Made by a program: the position numbers and the translations under genes
In this document: piece after piece, positions 1-6,289 of the stretch
Numbering within the stretch: the first letter of the stretch is position 1
Layout of the letters: the number at the start of each line of letters is the position of its first letter
Notes under the pieces: generated by a model
Databases searched by the model: none
The model's input: the letters and a program-made list of their open reading frames with translations, nothing else
What the model was told of the DNA's origin: nothing
Origin: a candidate division WWE3 bacterium
GTDB lineage: Bacteria; Patescibacteriota; 4484-211; JAGQKX01
Reading direction: 5' to 3'
Length of the DNA stretch: 14,118 nt
Assembly: GCA_020429905.1 (NCBI GenBank)
Contig: JAGQKX010000004.1
Location: forward strand, 1-14,118

Positions 1-222
1 TCTATTCCGGCAATCCTCGGGGCCTTACTCATTCAGCTCAAAGACCTAGAAACAATGACAAACCTGACGGAGGGAATGATCGGTGGTATAGTTGCCGGCT
101 TGATCGGTATTATTGCGCTCAATCGGCTTAAAAAATTCCTCATCTTTGATAAATTACCGCTTTTCGCCTGGTATTGTTTTTTCATTGCGGCCTTTACATT
201 CGCAGCCACATTTTTCCTCTAG
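1..222 (+). CDS. uppP: Undecaprenyl-diphosphatase (UppP/BacA), C-terminal fragment
   Basis: Partial gene entering from the left edge in frame 1 and ending at TAG 220-222; 73 residues are visible. UppP is an integral membrane enzyme that dephosphorylates undecaprenyl diphosphate to recycle the lipid carrier for peptidoglycan and surface glycans. The fragment begins with SIPAILGALL, which matches the conserved 'M(S/A)(I/V)PAILGA' segment near the C-terminus of the family. Next come a GMIGGIVAGLIGIIAL membrane segment and a final F-A-W-Y then hydrophobic helix, the usual end of UppP (there normally F-x-x-Y-R). The N-terminal catalytic motifs lie outside the window, so activity cannot be judged. 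A 47-bp gap with its own -10 candidate separates it from the kinase gene. Identification rests on one short conserved stretch plus topology. Confidence 0.75.
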   Translation, partial: SIPAILGALLIQLKDLETMTNLTEGMIGGIVAGLIGIIALNRLKKFLIFDKLPLFAWYCFFIAAFTFAATFFL

Positions 223-257
223 AACAAAGAAAAATACTTTTTCCGAAAAAAATCATG

Positions 258-263
258 TAGAAT
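258..263 (+). promoter_or_regulatory. Candidate -10 element for the histidine kinase gene (possibly leaderless)
   Basis: TAGAAT lies 6 bases before the ATG at 270, so a transcript from it would start at or next to the start codon. No Shine-Dalgarno is visible before this ATG, which fits a leaderless message. The -35 region is poor (TACTTT at 235-240 with a 17-bp spacer). Weak evidence on its own. Confidence 0.35.
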
Positions 264-269
264 AATTGT

Positions 270-1523
270 ATGCTGTCCCGGTTTGCACCGATTGATACTA
301 TCATTATTTTTCTGCGTTTATTTTTAAAATCACTTGGTATTTACGTTCTTATTAATTTAGACATCCCCTCAACCGTCATGGCGACGGCAATTATTGTCCT
401 AGCGCTCAGCGAACTGTACGAATTCCCACTCATGTTCTTAGCCCATCATTCCAGAAGAAACCGAACCTACATTTTCACCTTGCTCGGTATCATAAATATT
501 TCAATGGTCTTGGGGATTTTATACTTTACGAATGAACTTTCGGGAGACTTGTATTTATTCGCCGTAGCCACCGCTATCGGAGTCAGCATCGGAGGTGGAC
601 TCGTTGCCGGAGCCACAACAGGATTATTCGCCGCGGTTGCCTACCTCTATCTTCTCTCCTTTTCTGCAGGAGCACCAATGCTTTCGGCAAGTATCCGTAG
701 CGTGTTTATTCTATTTATTGGAAGCATCACGGGGTTGATTTCAGAAATTGTTTACCACACAGAAGCTGAGATGACGAGAATTCTAGAGGACAAAACTCAA
801 TACAATAAGGTTCAGCTCATCAAACAGAAATTTATCACCACAGCTTCGCATCATTTACGTACTCCGCTGACAGTTATTAAAGGCTATGCGGAAATCGCCG
901 CTGATGCAGACGCCGACCCACAAGAGCGAATACAAGCAACGGAACGAATCTTAATCAAAATCGATGAACTCGAGGATCTTACGGAACAACTCGTCCACCT
1001 CGCGAGCATTCAGTCCATCACCGAACACTTAAAGCTTCGTACCATTATCCTCACGCAGTTTCTTGAAGAAGTCTATGATCAACACCTTGAAGAAGCTAAA
1101 TCTCGCGGAATACGGTTTAAGTATAATTCTGATGAGTCGATTGAGAGTCTTCGCATAGAAATCGATACTGAACAAATTGCCATCGCCTTGTCTAACTTGC
1201 TCACCAATGCTTTCAAATTTACGCCCAAAGGCGGAACGGTCGTCCTGAGCGCCTCGTCGGGAGAAAATAGCGTATATATTACGGTGACAGACACCGGTAA
1301 AGGAATCCCACAAAAAGATGTCGAACATCTTTTTACCATGTTTTACCAAGCCGGCTCATTTTTGAGTCCGAAAGATGGTACGGGCATTGGCTTATTTACG
1401 ACACAGGAGATCATTAAGGCGCACAGTGGAACCATTAAAGTCAAAAGCAGACTTGGCAAAGGCACCACATTCGTTATTAGTTTACCGAAGAATAGTATGC
1501 ATCAACTCATCGCTGACCTTTAA
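270..1523 (+). CDS. Membrane sensor histidine kinase (HisKA-HATPase_c), orphan
   Basis: A 417-residue sensor kinase. Residues 1-162 are mostly hydrophobic, forming about six membrane segments with very short loops, so any signal is probably sensed in or at the membrane. A short linker leads to the HisKA dimerisation helix with the H-box SHHLRTPLT; the phosphoacceptor is His194. The ATPase domain shows an N-box at 307-319 (LSNLLTNAFKFTP), G1 DTGKGIP (341-347), an F-box LFTMF (354-358) and G2 GTGIGLF (370-376). The residue after the phospho-His is His195, where most kinases have Glu, Asp or, in many CPR proteins, Gln. No response regulator is nearby, so the partner is unknown. The downstream seven-TM gene starts 6 nt after the stop and is probably co-transcribed. 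The ATG at 270 gives a natural hydrophobic N-terminus; no RBS is visible. Confidence 0.9.
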   Translation: MLSRFAPIDTIIIFLRLFLKSLGIYVLINLDIPSTVMATAIIVLALSELYEFPLMFLAHHSRRNRTYIFTLLGIINISMVLGILYFTNELSGDLYLFAVATAIGVSIGGGLVAGATTGLFAAVAYLYLLSFSAGAPMLSASIRSVFILFIGSITGLISEIVYHTEAEMTRILEDKTQYNKVQLIKQKFITTASHHLRTPLTVIKGYAEIAADADADPQERIQATERILIKIDELEDLTEQLVHLASIQSITEHLKLRTIILTQFLEEVYDQHLEEAKSRGIRFKYNSDESIESLRIEIDTEQIAIALSNLLTNAFKFTPKGGTVVLSASSGENSVYITVTDTGKGIPQKDVEHLFTMFYQAGSFLSPKDGTGIGLFTTQEIIKAHSGTIKVKSRLGKGTTFVISLPKNSMHQLIADL

Positions 1524-1529
1524 GATAAT

Positions 1530-2258
1530 ATGGTTCATCATTACGCTTATTTACAAGGAATATTCAATATAATTTTCGGATTTTGCAGTACTCTATTTTT
1601 CATAAAAGTGCTGTATTCCTCAATCAAACACAATAACCGCGCCCTCAAATACTTATCGTTCGCCGCGGCAGCACTCGCGTTAGATTATTTTATCGAAGGA
1701 ACTCCACTCGTCGTAACGCCGAACGATGAATTTGCCATCACGTTCGCCATTACAGGACTTGGGCCAATATTAATCACCCTCACCCTGTGTTTTATGGGAA
1801 TCGTTGTTGTCATCACACGATCAAAACATTTATCCATTTACATTGGATTCTTGCCATTGCTCGTAGGGATTTTTAGTGCCGTACTTAACCTTATTCATAA
1901 CCAAGGTATGGTTGGCTTCACCGCAGCAGGATTCATTGATTTAAAGTTTAACCCCTTAGCTGAATTTCTGACCTTTTTTACTTCTATCATCGTCGTGATT
2001 CTGTTCTCAGATGCGTTCGCCTCACAGCTGAGGATGACCAGGCTCAATCCACGTATCTTGTTTATTGCTGTTGGGGCTGTGATGGTCGCCTTTTCTTCGC
2101 CAATCACCTATTCAGCACGCAACGCGATTCTTTTTTATCTATTGAATGGGCTAACACTGATCGGGTTAATTTTTTTGATCATTGGTACGTACTTAAAGAA
2201 TAAAGAGCAGCATTTGCTCAAAAAGAAAGAACTATCAACTATTCCAAATAATCCTTAA
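1530..2258 (+). CDS. Seven-transmembrane protein of unknown function
   Basis: A 242-residue hydrophobic protein that I do not recognise as a named family. About seven membrane segments can be read (roughly 8-30, 39-56, 68-96, 101-122, 143-162, 175-193, 198-221), followed by a Lys-rich cytoplasmic tail (223-233). The topology resembles stand-alone versions of the 7TM sensor modules found at the N-terminus of some signalling proteins, but no catalytic or output domain is attached. It starts 6 nt after the histidine kinase stop with no clear RBS, so it is likely translated from the kinase message and may be a sensory or membrane partner of the kinase (inference). Its last 20 bp (2239-2258) overlap the 3' end of rpoD on the other strand. 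Protein-coding status is well supported by length and composition; function is open. Confidence 0.8.
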   Translation: MVHHYAYLQGIFNIIFGFCSTLFFIKVLYSSIKHNNRALKYLSFAAAALALDYFIEGTPLVVTPNDEFAITFAITGLGPILITLTLCFMGIVVVITRSKHLSIYIGFLPLLVGIFSAVLNLIHNQGMVGFTAAGFIDLKFNPLAEFLTFFTSIIVVILFSDAFASQLRMTRLNPRILFIAVGAVMVAFSSPITYSARNAILFYLLNGLTLIGLIFLIIGTYLKNKEQHLLKKKELSTIPNNP

Positions 2259-3339
2259 GTTTGCGGGCACGGGTAGGATGCTTAAGTTTGCGTAATGCTT
2301 TGGCTTCGATTTGTCGAATACGTTCACGGGTTACACCAAAAAATTTACCCACCTCTTCCAACGTTCTGTTACGTCCATCTTCCAAACCAAAACGTAATTC
2401 CAGCACTTTTCTCTCACGCGGAGACAGGGTATCTAATACTTCGCGCATATGTTCTTTGAGTAATTCTGAAGACGCCATCTCGTCTGGCTTGGCAATGACT
2501 TCGTCTTCAATGAAGTCGCCCAAGCGTGAATCTTCATCATCTCCAACTTTTTTCTCTAAAGAAATAGGCTCCTGCGCGATTTTGATAATCTCTCGTGCAC
2601 GATCAGCGGGTATTTCCATTTCCTTAGCCACTTCTTCAGGTGTTGGTGGTCGACCAAGATCTTGCGCTAACCGTCGGCTAATACGAATAAATTTATTGAT
2701 TGTTTCAACCATGTGAACCGGAATACGAATCGTTCGCGCTTGGTCTGCAATCGCTCGAGTAATTGCCTGGCGAATCCACCACGTGGCATAGGTAGAAAAC
2801 TTAAAACCACGGCGCCAGTCATATTTCTTGACCGCTTTCATCAAACCAGTGTTTCCTTCTTGAATTAAGTCAAGCATATCGAGTCCTCGACCAAGATATT
2901 TTTTGGCGACCGAAACTACCAACCGCAGGTTAGAACGAATGAGAATCTTCTCAGCTTCTTTATCTCCTTGTTCAACACGTTTGGCCAACGCAACCTCCTG
3001 TTCATGTGTCAAAAGCGAAACCTGACCAATCTCCGAAAGATACATGCGTGCTGGATCGGATGGTGATTTATTGGAACGACGCTGTACTTTTTCCAACTTT
3101 TCTTGAAGTTCTTCAGTGATCGTTTTTTCTTTTGGTTTCTTTGATTTATCCTTTTCTTCGCGGGTATCCATTACTTCGATATTTTCATCGAGAAGAGTAT
3201 TATAGAGGTCATCAAGTGCATCCAAATCATTTTCTACTTCGGGAAATACTTCTAATATTTCGTCTACAGAAACGTATCCGACTTTTTTGCCCTTACGAAT
3301 AAGCTTTTTAGTTTTTTGAGCGTCAGCACGAGATGTCAT
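2239..3339 (-). CDS. rpoD: Primary RNA polymerase sigma factor (sigma-70/RpoD)
   Basis: A 366-residue housekeeping sigma factor that directs RNA polymerase to -10/-35 promoters. Region 1.1 is at about 8-60. A charged Lys/Glu linker (about 60-90) is followed by region 1.2 ([16 protein letters not shown], 95-110). Region 2 (128-205) contains the conserved core-binding and -10-recognition segments: [14 protein letters not shown] (157-170), the [13 protein letters not shown] block (181-193) and RTIRIPVH (202-209). Region 3 follows, and region 4.2 has the helix-turn-helix around 326-352 with [18 protein letters not shown] (335-352). The long non-conserved insert between regions 1.2 and 2 of proteobacterial RpoD is absent, as in most compact primary sigmas. 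The gene lies 70 bp downstream of dnaG with its own consensus-like promoter, so it can be expressed with or apart from dnaG. No Shine-Dalgarno is seen before the ATG at 3339. Confidence 0.97.
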   Translation of the reverse strand: MTSRADAQKTKKLIRKGKKVGYVSVDEILEVFPEVENDLDALDDLYNTLLDENIEVMDTREEKDKSKKPKEKTITEELQEKLEKVQRRSNKSPSDPARMYLSEIGQVSLLTHEQEVALAKRVEQGDKEAEKILIRSNLRLVVSVAKKYLGRGLDMLDLIQEGNTGLMKAVKKYDWRRGFKFSTYATWWIRQAITRAIADQARTIRIPVHMVETINKFIRISRRLAQDLGRPPTPEEVAKEMEIPADRAREIIKIAQEPISLEKKVGDDEDSRLGDFIEDEVIAKPDEMASSELLKEHMREVLDTLSPRERKVLELRFGLEDGRNRTLEEVGKFFGVTRERIRQIEAKALRKLKHPTRARKLKDYLE

Positions 3340-3368
3340 AGATTAGGTGTAGCGAGGTTCTGTAACCA

Positions 3369-3397
3369 TTTATACTCTGAACAGCAATTTAGCGCAA
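3369..3397 (-). promoter_or_regulatory. rpoD promoter (-35 TTGCGC, 17 bp, -10 TATAAA)
   Basis: On the minus strand TTGCGC (3397-3392) and TATAAA (3374-3369) are separated by exactly 17 bp, a sigma-70 arrangement in the dnaG-rpoD gap. The predicted start near 3362 gives a leader of about 22 nt with no Shine-Dalgarno match. Confidence 0.65.
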
Positions 3398-3409
3398 GTG
3401 TACCATGTT

Positions 3410-5206
3410 TTAGACATTCCGCAACTGTTCAGTATATTCTCTGATTCTCTTATTTATGGCAGATACTTCTTCCGAATCAGTAATGGTTTGTTTTTGTTTC
3501 GTCAATTCTCGAATCATCGTCTGATATCTCGACTTTTGTAACGACTTTAGTACCCGATCGAGCTCCTTAAGAGCGTCATCTTCACGATCCAATACATCGC
3601 CAAAATCTTTCAAGACAATCCGATCAAGCTGAGTTTGAGCCTCGTCCGATAACGATTGTATAACATCTGTCAAATCAAATTCCTCATCAGTGACCAATTT
3701 AAGGACTTTTTTGAAAATTGACCCGTGAAAATCTTGGGTGAAAATCTCATCACCCGCGGCTGCATGAACTTTTTCCCTAATCAGAAACCGTTTCAGTGTC
3801 GTGGTTGTCACATTAAAAAGAAGCGAAATGAAATAGTCCTCCAAAAGCATTTGCCGATCTTTGGTCATTTCCGGTTGATGTGAGATTGTAATCGTGGCTG
3901 GACGTGTATCTGTGGCGGTCGTCTCACGATTAGACTGCTTACTCCAATTTTGAAAATCTTTTTTAAGCGATGCACTAGGAACTCCCAACTCAGAAGCCAA
4001 AGAATCAAAATAGCTATCGCGAACAATATTGTCAGTAATCTCAGCCAAAAAACTAAACATGTATTCCGCGGTTTTCTTTTTGTTGTACGGAGACGAGTTC
4101 CCAAAGGTTTCTACTCCCCGGTTAAGGAGATACATAAATCCCGGCTGAGCCATTCTAAAATCAGTGATCAGTTTTTTCTTATCGCTACGCACTGCTTCGT
4201 CAGGATCTTTGGCGCCGGTAATGGTGACAACCTTTGTCTCAAATCCAAGTTTAGCCGCTTCATGAACTGCCCGTACTGTAGCATTTTTTCCAGCCTCATC
4301 TGAATCAAACGCAATCATTAATTTAGAACTTACCCGGTTCAAGAGTTTGAGTTGATATTCAGTTAATCCAGTTCCAAGGGGCGCGACGACATTTGGAATT
4401 CCGTTACCGACTAACGAAACGACATCAAGATTACCTTCGACAAGGATAGTAAAGCCTTTTTCTTGAGCTGTTTCTTGGGCCTTATCATAACCAAAAAGTA
4501 GATTCCCTTTTTTAAACACCAGTGTTTCCGGAGTGTTGATATATTTCGCTTCTTTCTCACTTGATAAAACACGACCACTAAATCCTACAACCCTGCTGAG
4601 ATGGTCAGATACCGGGAACATTACCCGGTCACGAAAACGATCATAGTGTCCCGAATTATTTTTTCGGGCAATACTCAAACCTGCTTCCTCAATATCCTGA
4701 GGCGCAAAACCTTTTCGAGTCAGGTAGGTATGTGTCGTTTCCCATCCGTCTGGGGCATACCCAATCTCAAACAGTTTGATCATATCTTCAGTGATTCCCC
4801 GTCCGGTAAGATACTCTTTCGCTTTTGTACCAGATTGCGAGGCGAGCTGTTCTTGATAGAATTGAGAAACTTGTGAAAGGATTTGGAGTAACCGCTCTTT
4901 TTTTTGGGCGACTTGGGCATCCTGACGACCTGTAAGCGTGACACCAGTGTGTTTGGCGAGTACCTGAAGCGCCTCACCAAAAGGCAGATTCTCTTTTTCC
5001 ATTAAAAAATTAAAGATATCCCCACCTTTTTGGCAACCAAAACAATACCAAAGACCACGATCCGGCCGAACAAAAAAAGAAGCTGTTTTTTCATTGTGAA
5101 TCGGACAAACACCTTTAAAATTTTTACCGGTAGCGGTTAGTTTAGTAAATTTGCCGATAAATTCTACGATATCGGCCTTCTCTCTAACTTTTTCTACATC
5201 ATCCAT
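3410..5206 (-). CDS. dnaG: DNA primase DnaG
   Basis: A 598-residue primase that makes the RNA primers for DNA replication at the fork. The N-terminal CHC2 zinc ribbon is intact: Cys34, His37, Cys55 and Cys58, with the typical SFFVRPDRGLWYCFGCQKGG context. The catalytic core follows, with the FRDRVMFPV motif at 191-199 and GFSGR at 208-212. The TOPRIM domain has the metal-binding acidic residues Glu257 (in LVEGNLDVV) and Asp301/Asp303 (AFDSDEAGK). The C-terminal third is poorly conserved and rich in charged helices, as expected for the helicase-binding domain. Length is normal for the family. It sits 34 bp after a metallophosphoesterase gene and 70 bp before rpoD; dnaG-rpoD linkage is widespread in bacteria. 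A -10-like TACAAT ends 6 nt before the ATG, and there is no RBS. Confidence 0.97.
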   Translation of the reverse strand: MDDVEKVREKADIVEFIGKFTKLTATGKNFKGVCPIHNEKTASFFVRPDRGLWYCFGCQKGGDIFNFLMEKENLPFGEALQVLAKHTGVTLTGRQDAQVAQKKERLLQILSQVSQFYQEQLASQSGTKAKEYLTGRGITEDMIKLFEIGYAPDGWETTHTYLTRKGFAPQDIEEAGLSIARKNNSGHYDRFRDRVMFPVSDHLSRVVGFSGRVLSSEKEAKYINTPETLVFKKGNLLFGYDKAQETAQEKGFTILVEGNLDVVSLVGNGIPNVVAPLGTGLTEYQLKLLNRVSSKLMIAFDSDEAGKNATVRAVHEAAKLGFETKVVTITGAKDPDEAVRSDKKKLITDFRMAQPGFMYLLNRGVETFGNSSPYNKKKTAEYMFSFLAEITDNIVRDSYFDSLASELGVPSASLKKDFQNWSKQSNRETTATDTRPATITISHQPEMTKDRQMLLEDYFISLLFNVTTTTLKRFLIREKVHAAAGDEIFTQDFHGSIFKKVLKLVTDEEFDLTDVIQSLSDEAQTQLDRIVLKDFGDVLDREDDALKELDRVLKSLQKSRYQTMIRELTKQKQTITDSEEVSAINKRIREYTEQLRNV

Positions 5207-5212
5207 GCCCTT

Positions 5213-5218
5213 ATTGTA
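5213..5218 (-). promoter_or_regulatory. Candidate -10 element for dnaG (possibly leaderless)
   Basis: Minus-strand TACAAT (5218-5213) lies 6 nt before the dnaG ATG (5206), so transcription would begin at or near the start codon. The 11-nt context TACGATACAAT is identical to the -10 region of the glycosyltransferase gene at 8321-8331. No good -35 is visible. Confidence 0.4.
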
Positions 5219-5240
5219 TCGTAGTTAAGCTATAGGGAGA

Positions 5241-5900
5241 CTACGCGTATTGTGTCTGGATTAATTCGACATTGCCATCAGTGACTACAGCATACGAAGC
5301 GTAACCATTTTGGATATCACCGAGATTAACGTACCGTTTTTGCTCATTAAAACTGCTCCAATGACTGTGTCCACAGATAAGATACGTATCCTCTGGTAAA
5401 TTTGATTGATACCGGCGAAGCAGATAATCGGACAGACGTTTATCGATAAAAAAACGACGAGAGCGTTTGCCGAATAATTCTAAACCATATTTTTCTACCA
5501 AGTCATACATCATGGTAATAATTTTGAGATACCATTTTGGCTCGGTCCCTCCAAACAGAAAATCTGAGATATGACCGTGCCAGATATAAAATGTGTTTTT
5601 GCCATGAATAAACTCGTATCTATCTCCTTGATGGTCGGAAAAAAACGAAACTCGTTCATCACTTTTACTCGGATCGTCGTGGTTTCCATAAATGTAGAAG
5701 GTTTTTCGGGATTTTAAGAGCGGAAAAAGTTTCTGCCAAGAAGATGCCATAAAAGCGTCGAAGGTTGTTTTGAATCCATCCCAAAAATCACCATTGATGA
5801 CAACAGAATCAGCTCCTGAAATAATCTTCTTAAGAAAATCATATTTTTCAGGTTCAAATTCATCGGTTAAGTGGGTGTCCGAAAAGATCAGCGTTTTCAT
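5241..5900 (-). CDS. Calcineurin-like metallophosphoesterase (LpxH-like fold)
   Basis: A 219-residue single-domain phosphoesterase with a complete set of metal-binding motifs: DTH (Asp8, His10), GDFWD (Asp38, Asp41), GNHDD (72-76, with Asn73 and His74), HGH (108-110) and GHSH (177-180). This pattern is typical of dinuclear metallophosphoesterases. The spacing and the GDFWD motif resemble the UDP-2,3-diacylglucosamine hydrolase group (LpxH/YbbF-like). A lipid A role cannot be inferred, because no Lpx genes are seen and CPR bacteria generally lack lipid A. The substrate is therefore unknown. It has no signal peptide and is probably cytoplasmic. The start at 5900 is supported by GAGG 8 nt upstream. 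It is first in a minus-strand run with dnaG and rpoD, from which it is separated by 34 bp. Confidence 0.88.
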   Translation of the reverse strand: MKTLIFSDTHLTDEFEPEKYDFLKKIISGADSVVINGDFWDGFKTTFDAFMASSWQKLFPLLKSRKTFYIYGNHDDPSKSDERVSFFSDHQGDRYEFIHGKNTFYIWHGHISDFLFGGTEPKWYLKIITMMYDLVEKYGLELFGKRSRRFFIDKRLSDYLLRRYQSNLPEDTYLICGHSHWSSFNEQKRYVNLGDIQNGYASYAVVTDGNVELIQTQYA

Positions 5901-5916
5901 AGTAACAACCTCTAAA

Positions 5917-5945
5917 ATAGTACGATTTTATGCCCAAGAGCACAA
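5917..5945 (-). promoter_or_regulatory. Promoter of the metallophosphoesterase-dnaG run
   Basis: Minus-strand TTGTGC (5945-5940), a 17-bp spacer and TACTAT (5922-5917) form a plausible sigma-70 promoter. Its predicted start is about 10 nt before the ATG at 5900. TAAAAT (5930-5925) is an alternative -10 that would keep the full GAGG ribosome site in the leader. Confidence 0.45.
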
Positions 5946-5955
5946 ATCCCTACAC

Positions 5956-5984
5956 TTGACCCCCAAATTACTATAAGCTATAAT
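5956..5984 (+). promoter_or_regulatory. Near-consensus sigma-70 promoter for the TIG-protein leader
   Basis: TTGACC (5956-5961), a 17-bp spacer and a perfect TATAAT (5979-5984) make this the best promoter match in the window. The predicted start is near 5991, about 300 nt upstream of the ATG at 6290. It is divergent from, and 11 bp away from, the metallophosphoesterase promoter. Confidence 0.75.
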
Positions 5985-5990
5985 TCCGAC

Positions 5991-6277
5991 AAAATATTTT
6001 CAGGGAATCACTAAAATCCTTGACATGTACGTTAAAAATACGGGCTAAATATATATTTCTTCATCAACGCAAGTAAAAGTGGGGGTAAAGTATAGGGCTT
6101 ATCACGTGTGCTTTACTCCCCCTTTAACTTCGACTTTCGAGACGAAGAAATATTCTTTTGGAAGATATTAATACAAAATGAATATCTTTCGGTAATTGGT
6201 CAACTAACAACCGTTAGTAACCAATTTCAGGGTCTCACCGCCCTGAATCGTATCATTATCAACATGTGTTTTTTAAC
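5991..6277 (+). promoter_or_regulatory. Long structured 5' leader with tandem hairpins (candidate regulatory RNA)
   Basis: No gene is seen in this stretch, which would be transcribed from the TATAAT promoter. It holds, in order: AAATATATATTT, a perfect 12-bp palindrome (6047-6058); hairpin A, 6076-6090 with 6111-6125, 15 positions with one G-U pair and one mismatch, whose 20-nt loop contains CACGTG; hairpin B, 6128-6147, CTTCG/CGAAG closing an inner CT-UUCG-AG tetraloop; hairpin C, 6160-6169 with 6181-6190, 10 pairs including one G-U; hairpin D, 6194-6208 with 6213-6226, 7+6 pairs with a small bulge and an AACC loop; hairpin E, 6226-6232 with 6241-6247, TTCAGGG/CCCTGAA. The last 30 nt before the RBS are unstructured. 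None ends in a T-tract, so these are not simple terminators. I recognise no known riboswitch or ncRNA class. An independent small RNA is also possible. Confidence 0.5.
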
Positions 6278-6284
6278 AAAGGAG
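6278..6284 (+). promoter_or_regulatory. Ribosome binding site fixing the TIG-protein start
   Basis: AAAGGAG lies 5 nt before ATG 6290, a strong Shine-Dalgarno. It decides the start in favour of 6290 over an in-frame GTG at 6266, which has no ribosome site and would place the Shine-Dalgarno inside the coding region. Confidence 0.85.
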
Positions 6285-6289
6285 TAGTG

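Noticed and set aside
223..269. A/T hairpins (GAAAAA-TAC-TTTTTC) after uppP as a terminator
   Set aside because: The stem is almost purely A-T and is not followed by a T-tract, so it is unlikely to terminate efficiently.
6020..6051. TTGACA at 6020 as a second promoter for the TIG gene
   Set aside because: The nearest -10-like sequence (TAAATA, 6046-6051) is 20 bp away; nothing acceptable at 16-18 bp.
6025..6195. Tiny ORFs in the leader (ATG 6025, 7 codons; ATG 6178, 5 codons) as leader peptides
   Set aside because: Neither has a Shine-Dalgarno, and ORFs this short occur by chance. The second one overlaps hairpin C.
6266..6289. In-frame GTG start 24 nt upstream of the TIG-protein ATG
   Set aside because: No ribosome site precedes it, and the strong AAAGGAG would lie inside the coding region; ATG 6290 has ideal spacing.
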